64,000 nucleotides of DNA. It comes from Heterorhizobium halophytocola (GTDB lineage Bacteria > Pseudomonadota > Alphaproteobacteria > Rhizobiales > Rhizobiaceae). This document shows, one piece after another, positions 1 to 8,886 of the stretch. Position 1 is the stretch's first letter. Each line of letters begins with the position of its first letter. Position numbers and translations under genes: made by a program. The stretch covers positions 62,001-126,000 of the forward strand of contig NZ_JAGGJU010000007.1 in the NCBI RefSeq assembly GCF_017873095.1, written 5' to 3'. The notes under the pieces were generated by a model. The model saw only the letters and a list, made by a program, of their open reading frames with translations. It did no database searches and was not told the DNA's origin.

Positions 1-687
1 AGAGGGGAACAGATCGGACTTGCCCAGCTGCTTCATCGGCTGGCCGACATTCCAGGCCTTGCGCGCCTGCGCTATACCACCAGCCATCCGCGCGACATGG
101 ACGACGGACTGATTGCCGCCCATCGTGATCTGCGCATGCTGATGCCCTATCTGCATCTGCCGATCCAGTCCGGCTCGGACCGCATCCTGAAGGCGATGAA
201 CCGGCGCCACAAGGCGGATGAATATGTCGCCCTGATCGAACGCGTTCGCGCCGCCCGCCCCGATATCGCGCTGTCTGGCGATTTCATCGTCGGCTTTCCC
301 GGCGAGACCGATGCCGATTTCGAGGCGACCCTGCAATTGGTGCGCGATGTCGGCTACGCCCAGGCCTATTCGTTCAAATATTCCGAGCGTCCGGGCACGC
401 CGGGTGCCGAGCTTGCCGATCAGGTGGCAGACGCGGTGAAGACCGAGCGCCTTGCCCGGCTTCAGGAGCTGCTGCTGACCCAGCAGCGTCAGTTTGCCGA
501 AGATTGCGTCGGCCGGGTCACCGATATCCTGCTGGAAAAGCCCGGCCGCAATCCGGGCCAGCTGATCGGGCGGTCGCCCTGGCTGCAATCTGTGAATGTT
601 GATGCAAAAAAATCGCAAATCGGCGACATTATCAATGTACGAATCACCGGGACCGGCCCAAACAGCTTGTTTGCCGAGATGGCATAG
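1..687 (+). CDS. miaB: tRNA-2-methylthio-N6-dimethylallyladenosine synthase MiaB, C-terminal part
   Basis: Open from the first base of the window, so the N-terminus, including the radical-SAM cysteine motif, lies upstream. The visible part begins within the radical-SAM barrel (YTTSHPRDM, then [13 protein letters not shown] and [13 protein letters not shown]) and ends in a TRAM-type RNA-binding domain (about the last 65 residues). MiaB adds a methylthio group to i6A37 in tRNAs reading UNN codons. It is followed 48 bp later by phoH, the usual rhizobial order. The truncation is only the window edge. Confidence 0.95.
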   Translation, partial: RGEQIGLAQLLHRLADIPGLARLRYTTSHPRDMDDGLIAAHRDLRMLMPYLHLPIQSGSDRILKAMNRRHKADEYVALIERVRAARPDIALSGDFIVGFPGETDADFEATLQLVRDVGYAQAYSFKYSERPGTPGAELADQVADAVKTERLARLQELLLTQQRQFAEDCVGRVTDILLEKPGRNPGQLIGRSPWLQSVNVDAKKSQIGDIINVRITGTGPNSLFAEMA

Positions 688-734
688 GGTTACAGTGAGG
701 GCAGGTCGCAATCTGAGCCAGGAGCCTGATCCGC

Positions 735-1790
735 TTGAACGCCCATGACTTGGTTTCTTCACCTTCGCGCAACAGCAAAACCGCAGTGACCGACGACAAC
801 CACTTCATCCTGACGTTCGAGAGCAATCGATTTGCCAGTGAGGTCTTCGGTCAGTTCGACGAGAACCTGAAGCTGATCGAGGAGCAGTTGCATGTCGATG
901 CACGTGCCCGCGGCAACTCGGTTTCGATCTCCGGCGATGTGGTCGCCACCAACCAGGCGCGCCGAACGCTCGATTTTCTCTATGAAAAGGTCCAGAAGGG
1001 CGGCTCGGTCGAGCGCTCGGATGTTCAGGGCGCAATCCGCATGGCGGTTGCCGCCGACGATCAGCTGAGCCTGCCGACGATGGAAGGCAAGGCCAAGCTG
1101 TCGATGTCGCAGATTTCCACGCGCAAGAAGACTATATCGGCCCGCACGCCGACGCAGGACGTCTATATGCGGGCGCTGGAGCGCTCCGAACTGGTGTTCG
1201 GGGTCGGTCCCGCCGGTACCGGCAAGACCTATATCGCCGTCGCCTATGCCGCCCAGTTGCTGGAGCGCGGCATGGTCGACCGCATCATCCTGTCGCGACC
1301 GGCGGTGGAGGCCGGCGAAAGGCTGGGCTTCCTGCCGGGCGACATGAAGGAAAAGGTCGATCCCTATCTGCGGCCGCTCTACGACGCGCTCTACGACATG
1401 ATGCCGGGCGACAAGGTCGAACGGGCGATCACCGCGGGCGTCATCGAGATCGCGCCGCTCGCCTTCATGCGCGGCCGTACCCTTGCCAATTCGGCTGTCA
1501 TTCTCGACGAGGCGCAGAACACGACCTCGATGCAGATGAAGATGTTCCTGACCCGTCTTGGCGAAAACAGCCGGATGATCGTCACCGGCGACCCGAGCCA
1601 GATCGACCTTCCGCGCGGCGTGCGGTCCGGTCTTGTCGAGGCGCTGTCGCTTCTCAACGGCGTGGAGGGCGTGTCGATCGCGCGCTTCAAGGATGTCGAC
1701 GTCGTGCGTCATCCGCTTGTCGGCCGGATCGTCAGGGCCTATGACGCCCAGTACGCGATGCAGAACGAAAGTGAGCAGGGCGACCGTTAA
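735..1790 (+). CDS. phoH: PhoH-like ATPase (YbeZ family)
   Basis: 351 residues. A Walker A motif GPAGTGKT lies near residue 157 and a Walker B-like LDEAQNTT near residue 257, the signature of the PhoH/YbeZ P-loop family. The N-terminal 110 residues look like the KH-type RNA-binding part seen in YbeZ. The start is TTG at 735, preceded by a GGAGCC stretch; no ATG gives full-length homology. YbeZ proteins work with the next gene product, YbeY, in RNA/ribosome metabolism. The next gene begins 20 bp downstream, so the two are probably co-transcribed. Confidence 0.93.
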   Translation: MNAHDLVSSPSRNSKTAVTDDNHFILTFESNRFASEVFGQFDENLKLIEEQLHVDARARGNSVSISGDVVATNQARRTLDFLYEKVQKGGSVERSDVQGAIRMAVAADDQLSLPTMEGKAKLSMSQISTRKKTISARTPTQDVYMRALERSELVFGVGPAGTGKTYIAVAYAAQLLERGMVDRIILSRPAVEAGERLGFLPGDMKEKVDPYLRPLYDALYDMMPGDKVERAITAGVIEIAPLAFMRGRTLANSAVILDEAQNTTSMQMKMFLTRLGENSRMIVTGDPSQIDLPRGVRSGLVEALSLLNGVEGVSIARFKDVDVVRHPLVGRIVRAYDAQYAMQNESEQGDR

Positions 1791-1810
1791 GGGTCGGCCT
1801 CCGGAAGCAT

Positions 1811-2317
1811 ATGACACGACTGGACATACAGATGGCCATCGAGGCAGAGGGCTGGCCGAGCGAAGCGGTCCTCCTCGCCCAGAGCAATGCCGTGCTGGAA
1901 ACAGCATTGCGCTATCTGATCGAGCGCCAGGAGCAACCGTTCCCGAAGACGGCGCCGGAACTGTCGCTGGTGTTTACCGACGACCGGCAGATCCGCGAGA
2001 TCAACGGCGAATGGCGCGGCATGGACAAGCCGACCAATGTCCTGTCCTTTCCGGCCTTTCCCGTATTGCCAGGCGGCATGCCGGGCCCGATGCTGGGCGA
2101 TATCGTCTTCGCCCGCGAAACCTTGGAGCGGGAGGCCGTCGATCTGGACAAGCCGTTCGACGAGCACCTGTCGCATCTGCTGGTGCATGGTTTTCTTCAC
2201 CTTTTCGGCTACGATCACATGAATGACGGCGAGGCTCTTGTCATGGAGACCCTCGAGACCGAGATTTTGGCAGAACTAGGCCTGGCTGACCCCTATGCGG
2301 GGCAGGAGCCTCTCTGA
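1811..2317 (+). CDS. ybeY: Endoribonuclease YbeY (16S rRNA maturation, ribosome quality control)
   Basis: 168 residues. The zinc-binding signature H-x3-H-x5-H is visible near the C-terminus (HGFLHLFGYDH), preceded by NVLSFPAFP and GDIVFA, all typical of the family. The metal-dependent single-strand RNase acts in 16S 3'-end maturation. It lies between phoH and corC as in most proteobacteria. The length is normal and the ATG start is unambiguous. Confidence 0.95.
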   Translation: MTRLDIQMAIEAEGWPSEAVLLAQSNAVLETALRYLIERQEQPFPKTAPELSLVFTDDRQIREINGEWRGMDKPTNVLSFPAFPVLPGGMPGPMLGDIVFARETLEREAVDLDKPFDEHLSHLLVHGFLHLFGYDHMNDGEALVMETLETEILAELGLADPYAGQEPL

Positions 2318-2321
2318 TAAG

Positions 2322-3524
2322 ATGGATATTATGAACGACGCCACGACGCATTCGCCTGCGAGGACCAAGGAGGGTCAGGAGAACTCTTCTTCCGACGAGG
2401 GCTCCAGTAGTCCCGGCAGGCACGAGCCTGCCGCTCGGCAACAGGCTTCCTTCTGGGATCGCGTGGTTCGCCTGCTGCGGCCTCACCAGCCTTCGACCCT
2501 TCGGGAAAACCTGACCGACGCGCTGCTGACCGATGAACGGGTCGGGGCGGTGTTCTCGCCGGAAGAGCGGGCGATGCTGCAGAACATCCTGCGGTTTCGC
2601 GAAGTGCGGGTCGAGGACGTGATGGTCCCCCGCGTCGATATCGAGGCGGTCGACCAGAATGTCACCATCGGCGAACTGCTGACCATCTTCGAGGAATCGG
2701 GCCGCTCGCGCATGCCGGTCTATTGCGAGACCCTGGATGACCCGCGTGGCATGATCCACATCCGCGACCTGCTTGCCTATCTGAACAAGCAGGCGCGCAG
2801 CAAGCGCCGCACCGCGCCCCGCGCCAGCGCTGCAGCCAATGCGGCGAACGCCGAGAAGTCGGAAAAACCCGAAAAGCCGGCAAAGTCCACGGCCGCCACG
2901 AAGGTGAGCTTCGATCTCGCCCGCGTCGATCTCGACAAGTCGGTGGCCGAGGCCGGCCTGGTACGCAGCATCCTCTTCGTTCCGCCCTCCATGCATGCCT
3001 CCGACCTGCTGCAGCGCATGCAGACGGCCCGAACCCAGATGGCGCTGGTGATCGACGAATATGGCGGAACCGACGGGCTGGTTTCGCATGAAGACATCGT
3101 CGAGATGGTGATCGGCGACATCGACGACGAGCACGACGATGAAGAGGTGATGTTCACGCGGGTGACGGAGGACGTTTACGTCGCCGACGCGCGCGCGGAA
3201 CTCGAAGAGATTGCCGAAGCAATCGGCTCTGACTTCGACATCAGAGACAAGCTTGAGGATTTCGACACGCTCGGCGGCCTGGTCTACTCGTCGCTCGGCC
3301 GGATTCCGGTGCGCGGCGAGGTGGTGCAGGCGCTTCCGGGCTTCGAATTCCACATTCTCGAGGCCGACCCGCGCAAGATCAAGCGCATCCGCATCATTCG
3401 CAAGCGTCTGGCCGCCCGTCGGCGTGCGACCAAGGGGGATGTCGAGCCCGTTTTGCCGCGCGACGGGTCGGGAGATGACGACGGGCGCGGCCGCCCCCAG
3501 CAGGCGACCCGCACGACGGCCTGA
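2322..3524 (+). CDS. corC: CBS-domain / CorC_HlyC transporter-associated protein (YbeX/CorC family)
   Basis: 400 residues from the ATG at 2322; an in-frame ATG at 2331 is equally possible. Two CBS motifs are visible (VEDVMVPRVDIEAV and a second ending in DEYGGTDGLVSHEDIVE) followed by a CorC_HlyC domain ending in KIKRIRIIRK. Between the CBS repeats sits a low-complexity Ala/Lys/Glu/Pro linker (about residues 155-190) that is longer than in enterobacterial YbeX. The protein has no membrane segment. Family members bind adenosine nucleotides and are linked to Mg2+/Co2+ efflux or ribosome maturation. It is part of the phoH-ybeY-corC-lnt run. Confidence 0.88.
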   Translation: MDIMNDATTHSPARTKEGQENSSSDEGSSSPGRHEPAARQQASFWDRVVRLLRPHQPSTLRENLTDALLTDERVGAVFSPEERAMLQNILRFREVRVEDVMVPRVDIEAVDQNVTIGELLTIFEESGRSRMPVYCETLDDPRGMIHIRDLLAYLNKQARSKRRTAPRASAAANAANAEKSEKPEKPAKSTAATKVSFDLARVDLDKSVAEAGLVRSILFVPPSMHASDLLQRMQTARTQMALVIDEYGGTDGLVSHEDIVEMVIGDIDDEHDDEEVMFTRVTEDVYVADARAELEEIAEAIGSDFDIRDKLEDFDTLGGLVYSSLGRIPVRGEVVQALPGFEFHILEADPRKIKRIRIIRKRLAARRRATKGDVEPVLPRDGSGDDDGRGRPQQATRTTA

Positions 3525-3631
3525 GGCACAGGCGCGGTCCACGCTTTCCCGCCGTCCGGCGGGGGACAAGTCCGGCATTTTTTGGAAGACTGCGGGCGAA
3601 ACGATTCGCCTCAGCAGGGAAGGGACGGCGC

Positions 3632-5227
3632 ATGTACCGACTGGCCGGCAGCATCATGCTGCTCTGGGGCGTGAAACGCGCTTCTCTTGCAATCGTCATG
3701 GGTGCCCTGGCAGCACTGGCACTTCCCCCCTTCAGCTTCCCCGCAACGCTTTTCGTCTCTTTCACGGTTCTGGTCTGGCTGCTCGACGGCACCACCGGAT
3801 CGGCTGACGGCGGCATTCTGCGCAGCTACCGGCAGGCCTTCGTCACCGGCTGGCTGTTCGGCTTCGGCTATTTCGTCGCCGGTCTGTGGTGGGTCGGTTC
3901 GGCGCTGCTGGTCGAGGCCGACGAATTCGCCTGGGCCCTGCCGCTTGCGATTGTCGGGCTGCCGGCGCTGCTGGCGATCTTCTACGGAATGGCGACGCTG
4001 ATTGCCCGGATCTTCTGGTCCGAAGGCTTCGGCCGTCTGGCGGCGCTGGCGCTCGGCTTCGGGCTTGCCGAGTGGTTGCGCAGCTTCGTCGCCACCGGTT
4101 TTCCGTGGAACGCCATCGGCTACGGCGCGATGCCGATCCCGGTGATGATGCAGTCGGCCCATGCGATCGGTCTCTTCGGCGTCTCCGCCCTCTCGGTCTT
4201 CGTCTTTGCAACGCCTGCGCTTCTGGGCACCCGTCGCGGCCGGGTGACGGGCATCGTGCTCGCGACATTGCTGGTGGTCGTCCATTTCGGCTATGGCGCC
4301 TGGCGACTTTCTGAGGCGCCGGCCACGGCAGCAACCGAGAAGACGCTGAGCGTCAGGCTGGTCCAGCCAGCCGTGGAGCAGACCGACAAGAACGGCGACG
4401 ACGACCGCGAGCAACAGTTCGACGACCTCTTGAAACTGTCGGCCCTGCCGCCGAAGGCGGGCGACAAGCGCCCCGACCTGATCGTCTGGCCGGAGACCTC
4501 CGTGCCCTTCATCCTGACGGAAAACCCGGATGCCTTCACCCGCATCGCCGATACGCTGCAACCGGGACAGGTGTTGCTGGCGGGCGCCGTGCGGGCCGAG
4601 GATCGCGGCCCGGGCTATCCGCCGCGCTATTACAACTCCGTCTTCCTGATCAATGACAAGGGGGAGATCATCGGCGCCTCCGACAAGGTGCATCTGACGC
4701 CGTTCGGCGAATATGTGCCGTTTGAGGATGTCCTGCGCCAATGGGGGATCGACAACCTGATCAGCCTGCCCGGCGGCTTCACGGCGGCCTCTGCCCGCAC
4801 CATGCTGACGCTGCCGGGCGGCATCAATCTCTATCCGCTGATCTGCTACGAGATCATTTTCCCGCAGGAGATCGACGAGGCGCCGGCTTCCACCAATGCC
4901 ATCGTCAATGTGACCAATGACGGCTGGTTCGGCGATACGCCCGGCCCCTATCAACATTTTCTGCAAGCGCGGGTGCGGGCCGCGGAGACCGGATTGCCGG
5001 TCATTCGCGATGCAAACAACGGTATTTCGGCGGTTATCGACGGCAAGGGACAAATTGTCGCAGGTCTTTCACTGGATAAAAAACAGGCCGTCGACGCAAC
5101 GATAAGTTTACTAAGTGTTTCAAAATGGAACGATTCTGGCCGATTTTATAACTTCTGGTTGATTATAGCATGTCTGGCATTGGCGGCGGTCGGTTCCCGC
5201 GCAGGTTTTATTAGCGCCTTGGATTGA
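3632..5227 (+). CDS. lnt: Apolipoprotein N-acyltransferase
   Basis: 531 residues with about six N-terminal hydrophobic segments (residues 1-215), then a nitrilase-fold domain. The catalytic triad can be read: Glu in VWPETSVPF, Lys in SDKVHLTPFGEYVPF, Cys in YPLICYEIIFP. The enzyme transfers an acyl chain to the N-terminal cysteine of lipoproteins in the inner membrane. A ribosome-binding site AGGGA sits about 8 bp before the ATG. The last 30 codons and the following intergenic DNA are noticeably AT-rich. Confidence 0.96.
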   Translation: MYRLAGSIMLLWGVKRASLAIVMGALAALALPPFSFPATLFVSFTVLVWLLDGTTGSADGGILRSYRQAFVTGWLFGFGYFVAGLWWVGSALLVEADEFAWALPLAIVGLPALLAIFYGMATLIARIFWSEGFGRLAALALGFGLAEWLRSFVATGFPWNAIGYGAMPIPVMMQSAHAIGLFGVSALSVFVFATPALLGTRRGRVTGIVLATLLVVVHFGYGAWRLSEAPATAATEKTLSVRLVQPAVEQTDKNGDDDREQQFDDLLKLSALPPKAGDKRPDLIVWPETSVPFILTENPDAFTRIADTLQPGQVLLAGAVRAEDRGPGYPPRYYNSVFLINDKGEIIGASDKVHLTPFGEYVPFEDVLRQWGIDNLISLPGGFTAASARTMLTLPGGINLYPLICYEIIFPQEIDEAPASTNAIVNVTNDGWFGDTPGPYQHFLQARVRAAETGLPVIRDANNGISAVIDGKGQIVAGLSLDKKQAVDATISLLSVSKWNDSGRFYNFWLIIACLALAAVGSRAGFISALD

Positions 5228-5253
5228 CCGAAAACCCCTAAAATTGCATAGTC

Positions 5254-5268
5254 ATATACGTCGTATAT
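5254..5268. promoter_or_regulatory. Palindrome upstream of the Cro/CI-type regulator, possible operator
   Basis: Arms ATATACG (5254-5260) and CGTATAT (5262-5268) flank one central T. The site lies in the AT-rich gap between lnt and the regulator gene and about 20 bp upstream of a TATACT hexamer at 5290-5295 that could be a -10 box. The position suggests an operator, possibly autoregulatory; this is inference. Confidence 0.4.
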
Positions 5269-5379
5269 CAGTCTCTATGCTTGTGTTATTATACTCACAG
5301 TACAACGTTCGCGTTTAGTGGGGCTTGCAAGCAGAGCGGGTTATGGCAGTGACTGAAAACCACCTTGTCAGGAATAATC

Positions 5380-5799
5380 ATGGTCGAAAATAAGAAGAAG
5401 CCGAACCCGATCGACATTCATGTCGGGAGTCGGATCCGTCTGCGCCGTACAATGCTTGGCATGAGCCAAGAAAAATTGGGCGAAAGTCTCGGAATCACAT
5501 TCCAGCAAATTCAGAAATACGAGAAGGGCACTAATCGTGTTGGCGCCAGCCGACTGCAGAATATCTCCAATATTCTGACCGTGCCGGTTTCGTTTTTCTT
5601 CGAGGATGCGCCTGGCGACAATATTGTCGACGCGAACGGCATGGCCGAAGCTTCCAATTCCAACTACGTGGTCGATTTCCTGTCGTCCTCGGAAGGTCTC
5701 CAGCTCAATCGCGCCTTCGTCAAGATCGGTGACCCGAAGGTACGCCGCCGCATCGTCGAGCTTGTCAAGACGCTCGGTGCCGAAGGCGACGCCGACTGA
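5380..5799 (+). CDS. praR: Cro/CI-type helix-turn-helix regulator, PraR/PhrR-like
   Basis: 139 residues from the ATG at 5380, chosen because CAGGA lies 6 bp upstream; a TTG at 5365 would add five residues. The HTH_3 domain (about residues 9-65) reads SRIRLRRTMLGMSQEKLGES then ITFQQIQKYEKG, almost the sequence I remember for rhizobial PraR/PhrR, which controls biofilm formation, quorum sensing and acid or stress responses. The C-terminal 60 residues (SSEGLQLNRAF, VRRRIVELVKTL) are the usual extension. It sits upstream of metK as in related genomes. A hairpin terminator follows. Confidence 0.85.
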   Translation: MVENKKKPNPIDIHVGSRIRLRRTMLGMSQEKLGESLGITFQQIQKYEKGTNRVGASRLQNISNILTVPVSFFFEDAPGDNIVDANGMAEASNSNYVVDFLSSSEGLQLNRAFVKIGDPKVRRRIVELVKTLGAEGDAD

Positions 5800-5828
5800 T
5801 CCTCCCTCCCAAGGTTGATCCGTGTCTG

Positions 5829-5855
5829 AGGGCGGCCGTGAAGGCCGCCTTTCGT
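5829..5855 (+). terminator. Rho-independent terminator after the praR-like gene
   Basis: Arms GGCGGCC (5831-5837) and GGCCGCC (5843-5849) enclose a 5-nt loop and are followed by TTTCGT. It separates the regulator from metK. Confidence 0.65.
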
Positions 5856-5927
5856 CTGTGTAGGGCGTGCCCGTCCTCTGCGATGGCCGGGCGCTGTCGA
5901 CTGTGATAAAAGCCTCAACTGAAATAT

Positions 5928-5951
5928 CGACATAAAGATATCTTTATGTCG
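5928..5951. promoter_or_regulatory. 24-bp perfect palindrome upstream of metK, SahR-like operator
   Basis: CGACATAAAGAT (5928-5939) is followed directly by its exact reverse complement (5940-5951). The centre is 81 bp before the metK ATG. A palindrome of this form (ATAAAGATATCTTTAT core) resembles the operator I recall for SahR, the ArsR-type regulator that senses S-adenosylhomocysteine in proteobacteria and controls metK, ahcY and metH. Perfect symmetry is seen in the sequence; the regulator assignment is from memory and is not encoded here. Confidence 0.6.
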
Positions 5952-5981
5952 TTGTGCGCTTGTTTTTCGACAACGAAGCGC
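5949..5981 (+). repeat. Two interlocking inverted repeats in the metK leader
   Basis: TCGTTGT (5949-5955) can pair with ACAACGA (5970-5976), and GCGCTT (5956-5961) with AAGCGC (5976-5981). The pairings are interleaved, as in a pseudoknot or as two alternative hairpins, 40 nt before the metK start. The zero-length first connector makes a full pseudoknot sterically doubtful. It does not match SAM-II or SAM/SAH riboswitch sequences that I know. Confidence 0.35.
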
Positions 5982-6020
5982 CTAACAAGATCATGGCTTT
6001 TTCACTGAGGGGAATCCCGC

Positions 6021-7259
6021 ATGCGCTCACACTACATTTTCACCAGCGAGTCTGTTTCCGAAGGTCACCCTGACAAGGTTTGCGACCGCATTTCGGACGA
6101 GATCGTTGACCTGGTCTACCGCGAAGCGGCCAAGACCGGTGTGGATCCCTGGACTGTGCGCATTGCCTGCGAGACGCTTGCGACCACCAATCGGGTGGTC
6201 ATTGCCGGTGAGGTCCGGTTACCGCCGAGCCTGATGAAGACCGACAAGAACGGCAAAGAGGTAATCAACCCCTCGAAGTTCAAGTCGGCGGCGCGGCGCG
6301 CCATCCGTGACATCGGCTATGAGCAGGACGGTTTCCACTGGAAGACGGTCAAGATCGACGTCCTCCTGCATTCCCAGTCCGCCCATATCGCGCAAGGGGT
6401 CGACAAGGCCTCCGATCACGACAACTCCGAAGGCGCCGGCGACCAGGGCATCATGTTCGGCTATGCCTGCCGCGAGACCCCGGACCTGATGCCGGCCCCG
6501 ATCTACTATTCCCACAAGATCCTGCAGCTGCTCGCGATCGCCCGCAAGAGCGGCGAGGGCGATGTCGCCAAGCTCGGACCGGACGCCAAGAGCCAGGTCT
6601 CGGTCATCTACCGCGACGGCAAGCCCTCGGAAGTATCCTCCATCGTGCTGTCCACGCAGCATCTCGACGAGAGCTGGGATTCCGCCAAGGTCCGCAAGGT
6701 TGTCGAACCCTATATCATGGAAGCGCTGGGCGATCTGCCTGTGGCCGCCGATTGCAAGTGGTATATCAATCCGACCGGCAAGTTCGTCATCGGCGGTCCG
6801 GACGGTGATGCGGGCCTGACCGGCCGCAAGATCATCGTCGACACCTATGGCGGGGCCGCCCCGCATGGCGGCGGCGCATTTTCCGGCAAGGACACCACCA
6901 AGGTCGACCGGTCCGCAGCCTATGCCGCCCGCTACCTGGCAAAGAACGTCGTGGCTGCGAATCTCGCCGAACGCTGCACCCTCCAGATCGCCTATGCGAT
7001 CGGCATCGCCCAGCCGCTGGCCGTCTATGTCGACCTGCATGGCACCGGCAAGGTGACCGAGGACGAAGTCGAAGCGGCGATCCGCAAGGTCATGGACCTG
7101 TCGCCGTCCGGCATTCGCCGCCATCTCGACCTCAACAAGCCGATCTATGCCAAGACCTCCGCCTACGGCCATTTCGGCCGCAAGACCGGCCGCGACGGCG
7201 CGTTTTCCTGGGAAAAGCTTGACCTGGTCAAGCCGCTGAAGGAAGCGATCAAGGCTTGA
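6021..7259 (+). CDS. metK: S-adenosylmethionine synthase
   Basis: 412 residues. MetK motifs are visible: [30 protein letters not shown], the [21 protein letters not shown] loop region, and [20 protein letters not shown]. It makes SAM from methionine and ATP. It is longer than E. coli MetK (about 384) because of an insertion near residues 75-125, as usual in rhizobia. GAGGGGAA lies 8 bp before the ATG. The last four bases overlap the TTG start proposed for trmB, so the two are translationally coupled. A palindromic operator lies upstream. Confidence 0.97.
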   Translation: MRSHYIFTSESVSEGHPDKVCDRISDEIVDLVYREAAKTGVDPWTVRIACETLATTNRVVIAGEVRLPPSLMKTDKNGKEVINPSKFKSAARRAIRDIGYEQDGFHWKTVKIDVLLHSQSAHIAQGVDKASDHDNSEGAGDQGIMFGYACRETPDLMPAPIYYSHKILQLLAIARKSGEGDVAKLGPDAKSQVSVIYRDGKPSEVSSIVLSTQHLDESWDSAKVRKVVEPYIMEALGDLPVAADCKWYINPTGKFVIGGPDGDAGLTGRKIIVDTYGGAAPHGGGAFSGKDTTKVDRSAAYAARYLAKNVVAANLAERCTLQIAYAIGIAQPLAVYVDLHGTGKVTEDEVEAAIRKVMDLSPSGIRRHLDLNKPIYAKTSAYGHFGRKTGRDGAFSWEKLDLVKPLKEAIKA

Positions 7260-7984
7260 ACGACGAACTCGACATGAGCGGCCGCCCGAGCCGCGCGACC
7301 GAAGCCTTTTTCGGTCGCCGCAAGGGCAAGCCCCTGCGCGACCTGCAGGTCGAGCGGATGGAGCATTTGCTGCCGGCGCTGAAGGTGGATCTGTCGACAG
7401 CTCCCCCTTCCGAGCTGGCTGCATTGTTTCCCGGCCCCGTCGAGCGGCTTCGTCTGGAGATCGGTTTCGGCGGCGGGGAGCATCTCGTTCACCGCGCCTC
7501 GGAAAATCCGAGGACGGCCTTTATCGGCGTCGAGCCTTTCGTCAACTCGATGGCGAAGCTGCTGGCGAGCGTGGAAGAGCGTGGCCTTGAAAATATCCGC
7601 GTCTACGACGACGATGCGACGCAGTTGCTCGACTGGATGCCGGAAGCCTCGATCGATCACATCGACCTTCTTTATCCCGACCCCTGGCCGAAGAAGAAGC
7701 ACTGGAAGCGGCGCTTTGTGTCACAGGTCAATCTGCAGCGGTTTCACCGCGTGCTGAAGCCGGGCGGGCGCTTCTGCTTCGCCTCGGATATCGACACCTA
7801 TGTGAACTGGACGCTTCTGCATTGCCGCGACCATGGCGGCTTCGAATGGACCGCGAAAGAGGCCGCCGACTGGATCACCCCGTTCCAGACCTGGCCGGGC
7901 ACGCGCTATGAGGCGAAGGCCAAGCGCGAAGGGCGGACATCCGCCTATCTGACATTCAACAAGATCGACCTGCCGGCCGCCTGA
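7256..7984 (+). CDS. trmB: tRNA (guanine-N7-)-methyltransferase
   Basis: 242 residues. The SAM-binding motif [11 protein letters not shown] (near residue 65) and the family signature [16 protein letters not shown] (near residue 140) identify TrmB, which makes m7G46 in tRNA with SAM, the product of the preceding gene. I use the TTG at 7256, overlapping the metK stop, to keep the conserved N-terminal FFGRRKG segment well inside; the ATG at 7274 is an alternative. Confidence 0.93.
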   Translation: MNDELDMSGRPSRATEAFFGRRKGKPLRDLQVERMEHLLPALKVDLSTAPPSELAALFPGPVERLRLEIGFGGGEHLVHRASENPRTAFIGVEPFVNSMAKLLASVEERGLENIRVYDDDATQLLDWMPEASIDHIDLLYPDPWPKKKHWKRRFVSQVNLQRFHRVLKPGGRFCFASDIDTYVNWTLLHCRDHGGFEWTAKEAADWITPFQTWPGTRYEAKAKREGRTSAYLTFNKIDLPAA

Positions 7985-8021
7985 CGGCGGCTGCGGCGTC
8001 CTTGCCTTCGAAGAAAAGACC

Positions 8022-8279
8022 TCAGTGCAGGCTGACGGTCTTCAGATCGTCTTCCGCCGCCCGGAAAAACGTGCTCGAGCGATTATCGGTCAAAAGGATT
8101 GGCGTGCCATCGGCGCCGAACAGGGCCCAAAGGTCTACGCCGGGATCGATATCGGGAGCTTCGGGAAAGCAGCGGGCAACTTCTTCGGCCTGCATTTTCC
8201 GGATGTAACCAACTTCACCGGAGCCGAGATGGGCCAGATCGGAGGCCGTCAGGCCGGTGTTTGCTTCTCTCAACAACAT
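8022..8279 (-). CDS. DUF1150 family small protein
   Basis: 85 residues, soluble. The sequence LTASDLAHLGSGEVGYIRKM, then FPEAPDIDPGVDLWALFGADGTPI and a VSLH ending, matches the DUF1150 pattern of alphaproteobacteria. These are almost always encoded just downstream of an Hsp20 gene, as here (46 bp apart, same strand). Function unknown; the context suggests a role with the small heat-shock protein. Confidence 0.85.
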   Translation of the reverse strand: MLLREANTGLTASDLAHLGSGEVGYIRKMQAEEVARCFPEAPDIDPGVDLWALFGADGTPILLTDNRSSTFFRAAEDDLKTVSLH

Positions 8280-8324
8280 TTCATTTCATCCACTTGATGC
8301 GAGTCGGCACGAGGGCCGATGCCT

Positions 8325-8744
8325 TCATGGTGATGGAGAAATGTTAATTTTTCTGACCATTCTGCTGGCATCGGGCTGGTGCAGGTCGATCTTCAGCAGA
8401 CCGTTGGACAGCCGGGCCTCCACCACCTCGAGGCCGGGTGCCAGCAGAAACACCTTCTGGAACTGGCGGGCGGCAATGCCCTGGAACAGGTAATCGGCGT
8501 TCGCCTGCTCCAGCTGCCGGCCGCGAATGGTCAACTGGTTGCCGGCGACCTGCAGGTCGAGTTCGCTCTCGTCGAAGCCGGCCACCGCCAGCGTGATGCG
8601 CAGCCGCTCGGACGGGCCGCCGAGAATGCGCTCGATATCATAGGGTGGATAGCCGTCATTGTTGCGAACGAGGCGCCGGTCTAGATCGAAACCGATCCGG
8701 ATATGAAATGCGGTGTGATTTGCTTCCGGTTTCGATCCGCCCAT
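8325..8744 (-). CDS. Small heat-shock protein, Hsp20/IbpA family
   Basis: 139 residues. The alpha-crystallin domain covers about residues 32-130 (YPPYDIERILGG, LAVAGFDESELDLQV, then a GLLKIDL beta strand and a short C-terminal tail). The N-terminal arm (MGGSKPEANHTAF...) is unlike the usual rhizobial HspH start, so the true start could differ. It would be an ATP-independent holdase for aggregating proteins. I looked for a ROSE-type RNA thermometer upstream and saw none. It forms a two-gene unit with DUF1150. Confidence 0.88.
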   Translation of the reverse strand: MGGSKPEANHTAFHIRIGFDLDRRLVRNNDGYPPYDIERILGGPSERLRITLAVAGFDESELDLQVAGNQLTIRGRQLEQANADYLFQGIAARQFQKVFLLAPGLEVVEARLSNGLLKIDLHQPDASRMVRKINISPSP

Positions 8745-8886
8745 CGACTACGCCCTGACCCTGCTCCCTCGTGCCTCTTTTCGACCTCCATATGGGCATG
8801 CCGTATCGGCGGCGCAACCCGGCAATCGCTTGACAATGCGATGGCCGAATGGTGAGCAGACGCAAAGATCAGCAAAGGACATCGGC

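Noticed and set aside
759-1907. 382-codon minus-strand frame over phoH
   Set aside because: Antisense shadow of phoH; no motif and no ribosome-binding site.
5952-6020. SAM-II or SAM/SAH riboswitch before metK
   Set aside because: The conserved nucleotides I know for either class are absent; only unspecific complementary stems remain, reported separately with low confidence.
8745-8886. ROSE-type RNA thermometer before the Hsp20 gene
   Set aside because: The final hairpin with a U-U/C-G-C-U anti-Shine-Dalgarno segment next to the start codon is not present.
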